Below, piece by piece: positions 1 to 8,645 of a DNA stretch of 64,000 bases. The stretch is from Marinospirillum insulare DSM 21763 (GTDB lineage: Bacteria; Pseudomonadota; Gammaproteobacteria; Pseudomonadales; Halomonadaceae): contig NZ_JMLW01000005.1 in the NCBI RefSeq assembly GCF_000686905.1, forward strand, positions 86,087 through 150,086, read 5' to 3'. The notes under the pieces are model-generated. The model had not been told where the DNA came from, searched no databases, and saw nothing but the letters and a program-made list of their open reading frames with translations. Position 1 is the stretch's first letter. Each line of letters starts with the position of its first letter. Both the position numbers and the translations under genes were made by a program.

Positions 1-144
1 AGCTTCTAGTCCGGGGGGATTAACCCTAGTGTCGGCAATAGAGAAAGGCTTGCCTTTAGCAGTTAAAAACCTTGCGATAGAAAGCCCTGTTTTTCCTAGG
101 CCAATGATTAGGTAATCATCCTTGTTTTGGTAAGCAGAATTCAT
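1..144 (-). CDS. murD: UDP-N-acetylmuramoylalanine--D-glutamate ligase, N-terminal part (runs off left edge)
   Basis: The minus-strand frame from the ATG at 144 is open to the edge and gives 48 residues. They contain the glycine-rich nucleotide-fold turn IIGLGKTGLSIARFL at about residues 13-27 and then FSIADTR, the usual start of the UDP-binding N-terminal domain of MurD. MurD adds D-glutamate to UDP-MurNAc-L-alanine in the cytoplasm. The gene lies 15 bp downstream of mraY, which is the usual dcw order. The ATP-binding and ligase domains are outside the window and cannot be judged. Confidence 0.85.
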   Translation of the reverse strand, partial: MNSAYQNKDDYLIIGLGKTGLSIARFLTAKGKPFSIADTRVNPPGLEA

Positions 145-159
145 AAGCTATAAATCCAT

Positions 160-1242
160 TTAACGTAATTTTAAAGTCGATAAACCAATCAATACTAGCA
201 CTACAGTAATAATCCAAAAGCGTACTATAACTCGAGGCTCTGGCCAGCCTTTCAATTCAAAATGGTGATGTATAGGTGCCATGCGAAAGACTCTTTTGCC
301 GGTCATTTTAAAAGAAGCCACTTGAATAATAACCGACAAGGTTTCAATAACAAAAACACCGCCCATAATGAATAAGACAATTTCTTGGCGCACTATCACA
401 GCAACAACACCCAAGGCTGCGCCTAAAGCTAAAGCGCCCACATCTCCCATAAAGACTTGAGCTGGATAGGTGTTAAACCACAAAAAACCTAAACCGGCAC
501 CAATAATAGCAGTACAAAAAACCACTAGCTCACCTGAACCCGGTATAAAGGGAATGAGAAGATAGTTGGCAAATTTAACATTCCCACTAGCATAAGCAAA
601 AATGCCCAAAGCTCCTGCCACCATTACGGTAGGTAAAATAGCTAAACCATCTAATCCATCGGTTAAATTAACCGCATTGCTAGAGCCAACAATTACCAAG
701 TAGGCTAGTAAAATAAAGAAGACGCCCAACTCTAGTACAACACCTTTAAAGAAGGGAAATATCAGCTGTGTTTCTGCTGGAACTCCAGCAGTTTGAAATA
801 ATACATAAGCAGCAATAAAGCCTATAACTGATTGCCAAAGGTATTTCCATTTAGCTGGCAGCCCACGAGGATTTTTCTCTACAACTTTTCGCCAATCATC
901 TACCCAACCTATGGCACCAAAGCTTAAGGTTACGATTAAAACTAGCCACACAAAGCGATTAGTTAAATCTGACCAAAGCAGAGTACTCAGCGCTATAGAC
1001 AGTAGAATAAGTGCGCCACCCATAGTGGGTGTTCCCGCTTTAGAAAGGTGTGACTGAGGGCCGTCACTTCTTACTGCTTGACCTATCTGTCGCTCAGTTA
1101 AGCGTCTAATCATCCAAGGACCAAACAACAAAGAAAAAACTAAGGAAGTAAGAATACCTAAGATGCTGCGTAGGGTTAGGTAGTTGAATACGTCGAAGAT
1201 TGCGCTAAATTGTGATAGGTATTGAGTAAGCCAGAGCAGCAT
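160..1242 (-). CDS. mraY: Phospho-N-acetylmuramoyl-pentapeptide-transferase MraY
   Basis: MraY moves phospho-MurNAc-pentapeptide from UDP onto undecaprenyl phosphate, making lipid I in the inner membrane. The 360-residue product is the usual length and very hydrophobic, with about ten membrane segments. Visible signature residues are the D115-D116 pair in VDDWRK, the [12 protein letters not shown] loop at 189-200, D267 in FMGDVGA and the HHH triplet at 325-327 in [12 protein letters not shown]; together these form the Mg2+/UDP active site. The start is the ATG at 1242. It sits between murF and murD in the dcw cluster with a 72-bp gap upstream and no visible terminator. Identification is secure. 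Confidence 0.97.
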   Translation of the reverse strand: MLLWLTQYLSQFSAIFDVFNYLTLRSILGILTSLVFSLLFGPWMIRRLTERQIGQAVRSDGPQSHLSKAGTPTMGGALILLSIALSTLLWSDLTNRFVWLVLIVTLSFGAIGWVDDWRKVVEKNPRGLPAKWKYLWQSVIGFIAAYVLFQTAGVPAETQLIFPFFKGVVLELGVFFILLAYLVIVGSSNAVNLTDGLDGLAILPTVMVAGALGIFAYASGNVKFANYLLIPFIPGSGELVVFCTAIIGAGLGFLWFNTYPAQVFMGDVGALALGAALGVVAVIVRQEIVLFIMGGVFVIETLSVIIQVASFKMTGKRVFRMAPIHHHFELKGWPEPRVIVRFWIITVVLVLIGLSTLKLR

Positions 1243-1314
1243 TTGTTATTTCATCTTAGTGGTTAATAGTTTTAAGGTTAAACAACCTTAACTGAAAAAA
1301 ATTATTATAGTATA

Positions 1315-2673
1315 TTAAGTTGTATCTTTTTTGCTAAGTAAAGCAACCAGCTTATCCATTCTGGCGCTACGCGAGCCTTTCACCAGCAAACAAGTTGCTG
1401 GATTCAGCTCTGGCTTTAAAATAGCTGCTAAAGCTTGGTGGTCAGCGGCCACTTGCCCCCCTTCACCAAAAGATGCAGCCGCTAAACTTGCTTTACCCTG
1501 CAAAGCAAACAAGCCATCGATGCCTTGAGAACGAGCATAAAGCCCTAGCTCAGCATGAATAGAGTCTTCTGCTGCGCCTAACTCTGCCAAACTACCTAAG
1601 GCTAAGAGTTTTTTCCCCGGAAGCTTTGCCAGCAAATCGATTGCTGACTTAACCGCACCAGGGCTAGCATTATAACTATCGTCAAGTAAGAGCGCGCCAG
1701 CCCAAGCCTCAACCCTTGCCAAGCGCCCCTTTACCGGCTGAAGCTTCTGCAAAACCTCAAGCTGAAGGCTAAGCGGCACGCCCAGCTCCCCTGCAGCCGC
1801 AATTGCAGCTAAGGCATTAGCAATATTGTGCTTACCCAACAACTGCAAGCTAACCTTTTGTTCTCCCCAAGGGGTAACCAAGTAAAATTCTGAGCCACCT
1901 TGCTTGTTAAAGCTAAGCTGACTAGCGCTAACCTGGGCTTGTGAAAAACCGAAACTAATAACCTTCTGTTTAGCTTGCTCTCGCCAAAAGTCATAAAACT
2001 CATCATCAGCATTTAGCACTAAACATCCCTTGGGGTCAGTTGCTTCTATTAACTCAGCTTTTGCCTGAGCTATGGCTTGCAAACTACCAAACTCACCTAG
2101 GTGTGCTCCAGTGACATTGGTAATAATGGCTAAATCTGGTTGGGTCATCTTAGCTAGCTTACTTATTTCACCTAAGTGATTAGCGCCCAACTCCACTACA
2201 GCCGCTTTGTGGGTTGCTTCTAACCGGGTGAGCGTTAAGGGTACACCCAACTCATTATTCAAATTACCCTGAGTCGCCAGCACTTCACCAAAATGAGCAC
2301 TTAAAATAGCAGCCAAAATTTCTTTAACACTAGTTTTTCCACTATTGCCTGTAACAGCAACCAAAGGACCAGTAAACATCTGGCGGTTATACCTAGCCAA
2401 GTCTCCCAAAGCTTTTGTTACGGAAGCCACTTTCACTTGAGGCAAACTACTGGCTTGCCATCTCTCAACCAAAGCAGCACTGGCTTGATTTTGTTTGGCT
2501 TGATCTAAAAAATCATGCCCATCCACTCGCTCACCAACTAAGGCTGCAAATAAACTCCCACTAACGACTTGACGCGCATCAATAGATAAGTGATTAACCT
2601 TTTGATCACTCGTGGTTTTTAGCTCACCCGCCACACAAGTAGCTAAAGTATGTAGATCAAGGCTCTGTATCAT
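1315..2673 (-). CDS. murF: UDP-N-acetylmuramoyl-tripeptide--D-alanyl-D-alanine ligase MurF
   Basis: MurF adds the D-Ala-D-Ala dipeptide to UDP-MurNAc-tripeptide, completing the cytoplasmic pentapeptide precursor. The 452-residue protein shows the Mur-ligase P-loop GNSGKTS at about 109-115, the NNELGVPLTL stretch and the C-terminal-domain motif DDSYNASPGA. This fits the three-domain Mur ligase layout and normal family length. Its ATG overlaps the TGA of murE by 4 bp (ATGA), so the two are probably translationally coupled. Confidence 0.96.
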   Translation of the reverse strand: MIQSLDLHTLATCVAGELKTTSDQKVNHLSIDARQVVSGSLFAALVGERVDGHDFLDQAKQNQASAALVERWQASSLPQVKVASVTKALGDLARYNRQMFTGPLVAVTGNSGKTSVKEILAAILSAHFGEVLATQGNLNNELGVPLTLTRLEATHKAAVVELGANHLGEISKLAKMTQPDLAIITNVTGAHLGEFGSLQAIAQAKAELIEATDPKGCLVLNADDEFYDFWREQAKQKVISFGFSQAQVSASQLSFNKQGGSEFYLVTPWGEQKVSLQLLGKHNIANALAAIAAAGELGVPLSLQLEVLQKLQPVKGRLARVEAWAGALLLDDSYNASPGAVKSAIDLLAKLPGKKLLALGSLAELGAAEDSIHAELGLYARSQGIDGLFALQGKASLAAASFGEGGQVAADHQALAAILKPELNPATCLLVKGSRSARMDKLVALLSKKDTT

Positions 2674-4256
2674 GGCTGAAGACTCAGGCTTGCAACTGCC
2701 TCGGTAGGGGTTGCAGCCCTTAGCTGTAAAGCTGTCATTGCTTCTTCAGCATCATTAAAATCTAATCGCACACCTGCAATTTCCTGCCAAGTTTCGTGCC
2801 CCTTACCAGCAATTAATATCCAATCATTGGTTGCAGCTTGGTTAATCACCTGCTGAATTGCTTCGTGTCGACCCGCCACTTCTATAGCGGCCGCTCCCGC
2901 CTTGCTTAAAATTGCCTGACGAATAGCCGCTGGGTCTTCATTACGAGGGTTATCATCAGTTACAACAACCTTGTCAGCCAAGCGCTTTGCCACCTCACCC
3001 ATTAAATAGCGTTTACCTGCATCACGGTTACCCCCACAGCCGACTAGACACCAAAGCTTTCCATCGCAATGCTGCCTTAGAGCTAACAGGGCTTGTTCTA
3101 AGGCATCTGGAGTATGAGCATAATCGACAACCACTTGCGGTAAGGCCAAGCCATTGTTAACACTCAGCTTGATGGGTTGCATACGCCCGGGCACAGGCTT
3201 TAATGCTTGCATTGCTTTGAGTAAAGCTGGCATAGCAACGCCCTCAGCCAACATAGCCGCCATAACGGCTAAACCATTGGCTAGGTTAAATGCACCTAAA
3301 AGAGGCAGACTTAAATCCCAAGTTTCTTGCTGATATATAAGCTTGGCTTTAATGCCCGCAAGGGTATAGCTGGCTTCAAGCACTTGAATAGAAGTTAAAT
3401 TGCTCGGGGAAGCTAAAGTAGGTTTAAGACTGTAACCTATTAACTGTTTGGGTGAATAAGCTTGATCTTGCAGATTAGCCAGCCACTGCCTACCCAATGC
3501 ATCATCAAGGTTTAATACAGCCACCTCTAACTCTGGACGTAAAAAAAGCTGCTGTTTAGCACTGGCATAAGCTTCTAAGCTACCGTGGTAGTCTAGGTGG
3601 TCACGGCTAAGGTTAGTAAAAACCGCACTGGTCATAAATAAACCAGCTAAACGCCCTTGATCTAGCGCATGAGAGGAAGCTTCAAGAGCCACCTGCTGAA
3701 TACCTTTTGCAGCCCAGTCAGCATAAAGCTGGTGTAATTGAAATAAGTCTGGTGTGGTATGTGTTGCTGTTTCTAATTGATTGAGTTCACCCGTACCTAA
3801 AGTGCCAACTAGGGCACAGCGTTTACCTAGCTGTTGCCAAACCTGACATAAATAATGCGCTACTGAAGACTTACCATTGGTACCGGTAATGGCTTGAGTT
3901 TTTATGGTTTGCAAAGGTGCTTGGGTAGTTAGTGCCAGCAAAGAGCCTAACTTTTTAGCCAAGTCAGGCAGCTTAAGTAACCAGCCTTGCGGGTGTTTTT
4001 CTAAAGCCAGCTCCCCTTCCGTTACTGCCAATAAAGCACCTTGTTGCCAGGCCTGCTCAACAAAACTTAAACCTTTTTGTTGAGTCCCCGTTAAAGCAAA
4101 AAAAACATCACCCTCTTCAACTAGGCGGCTATCATGTACTAACCGATAAAAGTGGGTTGCTGCCAGTGGTTGATTGATCAGTAATTCAGCTAACTCTGGC
4201 CATAAAACACACCAATCTTTTAGTTGCCTTGGCTTACTTAACTTTAATAAACTCAC
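2670..4256 (-). CDS. murE: UDP-MurNAc-L-alanyl-D-glutamate--2,6-diaminopimelate ligase MurE
   Basis: MurE adds meso-diaminopimelate as the third peptide residue. The 528-residue protein has the P-loop GTNGKSS at about 125-131, a lysine at about 234 (YASAKQQ) where family members carry the carbamylated lysine, and the meso-DAP selectivity motif DNPR at about 435-438. That motif implies DAP-type rather than lysine-type peptidoglycan. A C-terminal KGHETWQE motif is also present. Translation starts at a GTG (4254-4256) that overlaps the ftsI TGA as GTGA. It is slightly longer than the E. coli enzyme at its N-terminus. Confidence 0.96.
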   Translation of the reverse strand: MSLLKLSKPRQLKDWCVLWPELAELLINQPLAATHFYRLVHDSRLVEEGDVFFALTGTQQKGLSFVEQAWQQGALLAVTEGELALEKHPQGWLLKLPDLAKKLGSLLALTTQAPLQTIKTQAITGTNGKSSVAHYLCQVWQQLGKRCALVGTLGTGELNQLETATHTTPDLFQLHQLYADWAAKGIQQVALEASSHALDQGRLAGLFMTSAVFTNLSRDHLDYHGSLEAYASAKQQLFLRPELEVAVLNLDDALGRQWLANLQDQAYSPKQLIGYSLKPTLASPSNLTSIQVLEASYTLAGIKAKLIYQQETWDLSLPLLGAFNLANGLAVMAAMLAEGVAMPALLKAMQALKPVPGRMQPIKLSVNNGLALPQVVVDYAHTPDALEQALLALRQHCDGKLWCLVGCGGNRDAGKRYLMGEVAKRLADKVVVTDDNPRNEDPAAIRQAILSKAGAAAIEVAGRHEAIQQVINQAATNDWILIAGKGHETWQEIAGVRLDFNDAEEAMTALQLRAATPTEAVASLSLQP

Positions 4257-5941
4257 TGACCACCTACCTCTTGCTCTACCTGCTGTGGGTTATCAGGTGG
4301 TACATCGAGTATCCTTAAGGCATGACCTACCACCCTACTAAAAACAGGAGCGGCCACCTCACCACCAAAATATTCTAGCCCATCTGGACTATCTATAATA
4401 ACAACTGCGACTAAACGCGGATCACTTGCAGGCGCAATGCCAGCAAAAGTAGCTATGTAATCACCCGATTGATAACCATCGCTACCTATCTTATGCACCG
4501 TACCTGTTTTACCTGCCACCCGATAACCTTTAATAGCGGCGCGTGTACCTGTTCCACCTGGCTGAACTACCTTTTCCATCATTTTTAAAACTTCAGCAAC
4601 CACTTGTGGGTCAAAGATCTGACTGGTCACAGGTTTATTGACCTTTAGCAAAGATAATGGGTGCAAACGACCCTGGTCAGCTAACACCATATAGGCTTGA
4701 GCTAGTTGACCTAAAGTCATAGATAAACCATAGCCATAAGACAGAGTAGCGCGGGTTATTTTACTGATTCCAAAACCACCTGGTAGAACACCTGATGCTT
4801 CACCAGGAAAGCCTGTACCTGTAGGCCGACCAAAACCTAGTTTGCTGTAGTAATCCACTAGCAGAGTTTCTGGTAGGTCTAATATCATACGTGCTACACC
4901 CACGTTACTGGAGTGAACAATAATACCTTCAGGTGTTAATGCGCCGTAATCACGAAAGTCGCGAATAGTCTGCCCTGCTAAATGTAGCCTACCTGGGGAA
5001 GTGTCAATTACCTGATCTGTTTTGAATTGACCTGACTGAAGTGCAACCGCAACACTTAAAGGTTTAATGACCGAGCCTGGCTCGAACATATCAACTAGAG
5101 CACGATTTCTTAAACGCGATAAGTCTAAATAGCTACGGTTATTGGGGTTAAAGGCTGGTTGATTCACCATAGCCAAAACCTCCCCATTGCGCGCATCAAG
5201 CAATATAATGCTACCCGACACAGCCTTATGCTGATCTACAACGGCTTTTAATTCACGATAAGCTAAATACTGTAATCGTAAATCTAAGCTTAGGGTTAAA
5301 TTTTGCCCAGGGTGCGCTGCTTGTAAAACCGCCAAGTTACGCACAATACGACCTTTTAAATCTTTTAAAACACGCTTTTTACCTGGAGTAGCTTTAAGCC
5401 AATGATCCCAAGAAAGCTCTAAGCCTTCTTGCCCCTGCTCGTCTACGTTAGTAAAACCAACCAAATGCGCTGCCACCTCGCCTGCTGGGTAATAACGCTT
5501 ATATTCATCCTCCACATACACACCAGGAATTTTAAGCGACATAACGGCTTCAGCTAGGTCTGGGGTCACTTGGCGTTTTAAGTAAATAAACTCACGGTCA
5601 GCATAACGATTAAGGCGTGTAAAAAAGTCTAGCGGCGTTTCACCTAAAGCTTTAGCTAAAGCATTAAGCAGCGCACCATCTTGCGGCAATCGACTAGGGT
5701 CTGCCCATAGAGTGGCAACAGGCGAACTGACTGCTAACGGCTCACCATGCCTATCAGTAATCATGCCTCGTAACGCAGGAAGAGGCTCAACTCGTAAGGT
5801 GCGCACATCACCTTGACGCTTAAGAAAGTCTCTTTCTAACAAGTGCAGGTGAACCATTCGACCGATAAGTAACAGCAGGAGAGGAATCAGCAGAAGAGCA
5901 ACTAAACGTAAGCGTAATGGAGAAGCAGGAAGTTCGCTCAT
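4253..5941 (-). CDS. ftsI: Septal peptidoglycan D,D-transpeptidase FtsI (PBP3)
   Basis: FtsI cross-links septal peptidoglycan at the division site. The 562-residue protein has a short cytoplasmic tail, one membrane anchor at about residues 9-27, a class B PBP dimerisation domain and a transpeptidase domain. The three active-site motifs are intact: SVIK with nucleophile S290 and K293, S344-S-N346, and K478-T-G480. Its TGA overlaps the murE start by 4 bp, and its ATG overlaps the stop of ftsL, its division partner. Family and role are clear. Confidence 0.97.
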   Translation of the reverse strand: MSELPASPLRLRLVALLLIPLLLLLIGRMVHLHLLERDFLKRQGDVRTLRVEPLPALRGMITDRHGEPLAVSSPVATLWADPSRLPQDGALLNALAKALGETPLDFFTRLNRYADREFIYLKRQVTPDLAEAVMSLKIPGVYVEDEYKRYYPAGEVAAHLVGFTNVDEQGQEGLELSWDHWLKATPGKKRVLKDLKGRIVRNLAVLQAAHPGQNLTLSLDLRLQYLAYRELKAVVDQHKAVSGSIILLDARNGEVLAMVNQPAFNPNNRSYLDLSRLRNRALVDMFEPGSVIKPLSVAVALQSGQFKTDQVIDTSPGRLHLAGQTIRDFRDYGALTPEGIIVHSSNVGVARMILDLPETLLVDYYSKLGFGRPTGTGFPGEASGVLPGGFGISKITRATLSYGYGLSMTLGQLAQAYMVLADQGRLHPLSLLKVNKPVTSQIFDPQVVAEVLKMMEKVVQPGGTGTRAAIKGYRVAGKTGTVHKIGSDGYQSGDYIATFAGIAPASDPRLVAVVIIDSPDGLEYFGGEVAAPVFSRVVGHALRILDVPPDNPQQVEQEVGGQ

Positions 5942-6270
5942 GGCTGAGTCACTCGCTTAATTTGCAAGTCATCACCCTCAGGAAGGTGCAGCTCTAACTT
6001 TTGACGGGCTAATTGCTCTAAGCGCACAGGGGAAACCAAGGCACTTTCTTCCAGCAATAAACGACCCCATTCCACCTGCAAAGCATCCCTTTCACCCTCT
6101 AAAGTTTGCAAACGAACATGCTGATTTCTTGATTGATGGGTAACCTGAATAAGTAAATGTGCGCTTACCAGCAAACACAAAGCTAATACCAATAAAAACC
6201 AGTAGCGTTTAACTAGGGGCTTAGCTTGTTTAATGAGTTGATAATAGTTATTGAGCGTAGAAAAGAGCAT
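5938..6270 (-). CDS. ftsL: Cell division protein FtsL
   Basis: A 110-residue bitopic protein with a basic cytoplasmic tail, one membrane segment at about residues 23-42 and a periplasmic heptad-like stretch (LQTLEGERDALQVEWGRLLL) ending near QLARQKLELHLP. This is the FtsL pattern: it joins FtsB and FtsQ to recruit and activate FtsW-FtsI. FtsL sequences diverge strongly, so position between rsmH and ftsI is a large part of the evidence. The ATG is at 6270, 10 bp after the rsmH stop, and the gene overlaps ftsI by 4 bp. Confidence 0.93.
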   Translation of the reverse strand: MLFSTLNNYYQLIKQAKPLVKRYWFLLVLALCLLVSAHLLIQVTHQSRNQHVRLQTLEGERDALQVEWGRLLLEESALVSPVRLEQLARQKLELHLPEGDDLQIKRVTQP

Positions 6271-6280
6271 TTTGCCTCAC

Positions 6281-7243
6281 TTAATTTTCCTTATTAAGTT
6301 TTTCGGCTACCCGCATAACTGCACTGCGTGAACGAGGATTGTGTGCAATTTCTTCTGCGGTAGGTTTTACTGCTTTACCAACCAGCTTTAAGGTAATGTT
6401 GAGTTGATCTTGACGGAAAGGCATATCAGGTGGCAAATGGGCATCGCCTCTTGCTGCATCACGCATAAAACGCTTCACTATACGATCTTCTAGTGAATGG
6501 AAACTAATCACTACTAAGCGGCCACCGGGTAATAATAAATCCATCGCTTGATCTAGCAGATCTTTTAAATCATCTAGCTCACGATTGATATGAATGCGTA
6601 TGGCTTGGAAAGCGCGAGTAGCAGGGTGCTTATGTTTTTCCCAACTAGGATTAGCAGCCTTAACAATTTCTGCTAACTGGCTAGTGCGAGTAATGGGTTC
6701 TTCTTGACGGGCTTTAACTAATGCACGAGCCATACGACGAGAGTGGCGCTCTTCACCTAGATGATAAAGCACATCGCTAATTTCAACTTCCGTAGCTTTA
6801 GCTAACCATTCTGCAGCACTTAAACCACGGCTAGTATCCATGCGCATATCGAGTGGGCCATCTTTCATAAAGCTAAAACCGCGACTGGCATCGTCTAATT
6901 GCGGTGAAGAAACACCTAAATCTAAAAGAATGCCATTAACACCAGTCCAACCTTTTTCTTTTAAAAACTCTGCTAGTTGAATAAAAGAACCATGACAAAT
7001 AGTAAAACGCTCATCTTCTTTGGCTAATTCTGCAGCTGTTTCTAAGGCTCGTGGGTCTTTATCTATGCCCATTAGCTGCCCTTTAGCGGCCAATTGGCTT
7101 AATAGATGGCGGCTATGGCCCCCTCGACCAAAGGTGCCATCGACATAACAACCGTCAGGGTTAGTCACCAAGGCAGCAACGGCTTCCTCTAGCAGTACAG
7201 TCAAATGCTGATCAGGTGCATCCGCTAGCGTATTTGTAGACAT
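6281..7243 (-). CDS. rsmH: 16S rRNA (cytosine1402-N4)-methyltransferase RsmH
   Basis: RsmH (MraW) N4-methylates C1402 in the decoding centre of 16S rRNA, using SAM. The SAM-binding loop [10 protein letters not shown], followed by the GIDKDPRA strand, and the late motifs [15 protein letters not shown] and [10 protein letters not shown] are all visible. I place the start at the ATG at 7243 (320 residues), which has a GAG about 8 bases upstream. A further upstream TTG at 7264 would add seven residues. It is the first protein gene of the dcw cluster here. The usual mraZ is missing between it and rnpB. Confidence 0.95.
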   Translation of the reverse strand: MSTNTLADAPDQHLTVLLEEAVAALVTNPDGCYVDGTFGRGGHSRHLLSQLAAKGQLMGIDKDPRALETAAELAKEDERFTICHGSFIQLAEFLKEKGWTGVNGILLDLGVSSPQLDDASRGFSFMKDGPLDMRMDTSRGLSAAEWLAKATEVEISDVLYHLGEERHSRRMARALVKARQEEPITRTSQLAEIVKAANPSWEKHKHPATRAFQAIRIHINRELDDLKDLLDQAMDLLLPGGRLVVISFHSLEDRIVKRFMRDAARGDAHLPPDMPFRQDQLNITLKLVGKAVKPTAEEIAHNPRSRSAVMRVAEKLNKEN

Positions 7244-7285
7244 ATTGAACTCAAAGAAAGGCAAAATTACATTAGAATAATAAGG

Positions 7286-7670
7286 TGCGGAAGCCAGCCT
7301 ATAAGCCGGGTTCTGTCGTGAACAGTCATTCCTCTAGGCCTTGAATCGCTCCAAGGCTCAAGCGACCTACCCGAATCCAGCGCGGGCCACGCCTAATGGA
7401 TTCCTATTTGGTCTTGCTCCAAGTGGGGTTTACCTTGCCGCGGCATGTTGCCACCCGCGCGGTGCGCTCTTACCGCACCTTTTCACCCTTACCTGTGAAA
7501 CCTTCCGAAGAAAGCATCCATCGGCGGTATCTTCTCTGCGGCACTTTCCGTAGGCTTACGCCTCCCAGGCATTACCTGGCACCTTGCCCTGTGGAGCCCG
7601 GACTTTCCTCCCCTACCTTCAACGCTTAGACTAAAGAGTAGCGGCGACTGTCCAGCCGACTTCCGCCGCA
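7286..7670 (-). ncRNA. rnpB: RNase P RNA (M1 RNA), bacterial class A
   Basis: The minus strand from about 7670 to 7286 carries the class A RNase P core. The 5' part reads GGAAGTCGGCTGGACAGTCG and, after a variable arm, GAGGAAAGTCCGGGCTCCA. The 3' part ends GACAGAACCCGGCTTATAGG. The 5' GCGGAAG and 3' CTTCCGC ends pair as helix P1. The RNA is the catalytic subunit that trims 5' leaders from pre-tRNAs. It lies between rsmI and rsmH, and open frames across it are shadows. End positions are good to a few bases. Confidence 0.96.
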
Positions 7671-7674
7671 AAAG

Positions 7675-7701
7675 GATATAGACAAACCCGTCAGCACTCA
7701 A
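7675..7701 (-). promoter_or_regulatory. Candidate sigma-70 promoter for rnpB
   Basis: On the minus strand a TATATC -10-like box (7680-7675) ends about four bases before the predicted RNA start. A TTGAGT -35-like box (7701-7696) lies 15 bases further upstream, a shorter spacing than ideal. The 54-bp gap to the rsmI stop leaves little other room for the rnpB promoter. Confidence 0.4.
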
Positions 7702-7724
7702 GCTTTACTAATAACTAGCAACAA

Positions 7725-8645
7725 TTATTCACTAGCCTCCAGTACCCACTGGTATAAATCTTTTTTCTTAACTCCCGTCATACGCGCCACTAAAGCACTG
7801 GCTTTAGAGGGTGGCATAACATCTTTTAACTCTTGCATCCAACGACAAGCTTCTTGCCAAGCCTCTTTTGGTTGCTGACCCGAAAAGCCTTCAATTAAAA
7901 GAACAAATTCACCTTTTTGCTGATTAGGGTCATTGGTCACCTGCTCAAGCAACTCATCTAAGCTTGCTGTTAAAAATGTTTCAAAATGCTTAGTAATTTC
8001 CCTTGCGATGCAAGCTTGTCTAGCTCCACCTAACACCGAAATCATCGCTTGTAAGCTTACTAACAAACGATGAGGTGACTCATAAAATATTAGCGTACCT
8101 TCTTGATGAGCCAAACCTTCTAGCGCTTGAGTACGGGCTTGTGCTTTAGCGGGTAAAAAACCAGCAAAGAAAAAACGATCGGTAGGCAAGCCAGCAACAC
8201 TTAAAGCAGCAATTAAGGCACTGACACCTGGAATAGGCAATACTTGATAACCAGCTTCTCTAACCTTGGCAACTAAGGAATAACCTGGGTCAGATATTAG
8301 GGGGGTGCCTGCATCAGAAATAAGTGCGACTGACTCACCCTTAGCTAATAAGTCAATTACCTGCTCTGCTCTTGCGCCTTCATTATGGTCATGCAGAGAA
8401 ACTAACCGATTTTTAATTTGAAAATGCTCTAAGAGGCGACGACTATGGCGAGTATCTTCTGCTGCAATTAAATCTACCTGCTGTAGAATAACTAACGCCC
8501 TAGAAGTGATGTCTTCTAAATTACCTATCGGTGTTGCAACAACATACAAAGCAGCATTTTTTTTGCTATGCTCTGCTGCGTTAATAGAAGGTAAATTATC
8601 AGCCTGTAGGTTAGCTGACTCAATTACTGGAGTTTTACGGGTCAT
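7725..8645 (-). CDS. rsmI: 16S rRNA (cytidine1402-2'-O)-methyltransferase RsmI
   Basis: RsmI 2'-O-methylates C1402, the same nucleotide that RsmH N4-methylates. The 306-residue protein has the tetrapyrrole-methylase-type fold with YVVATPIGNLEDITSRAL at about residues 33-50, AEDTRHSRRLL, the SDAGTPLISDPG loop and IFYESPHRL. The predicted ATG (8645) overlaps the lpoA ATG on the other strand, and no clear ribosome binding site precedes it. The first 30 residues are poorly conserved, so the true start could be internal. The function call is firm. Confidence 0.95.
   Translation of the reverse strand: MTRKTPVIESANLQADNLPSINAAEHSKKNAALYVVATPIGNLEDITSRALVILQQVDLIAAEDTRHSRRLLEHFQIKNRLVSLHDHNEGARAEQVIDLLAKGESVALISDAGTPLISDPGYSLVAKVREAGYQVLPIPGVSALIAALSVAGLPTDRFFFAGFLPAKAQARTQALEGLAHQEGTLIFYESPHRLLVSLQAMISVLGGARQACIAREITKHFETFLTASLDELLEQVTNDPNQQKGEFVLLIEGFSGQQPKEAWQEACRWMQELKDVMPPSKASALVARMTGVKKKDLYQWVLEASE

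Noticed and set aside
7341..7701. Open frames on both strands across 7341-7701
   Set aside because: They lie inside RNase P RNA, which explains the sequence fully through its conserved core and P1 pairing.
8506..8643. A longer N-terminus for the LpoA-like protein from the ATG at 8506
   Set aside because: It runs antisense through rsmI and would place 46 residues before the signal peptide; the ATG at 8644 has GGAG upstream.
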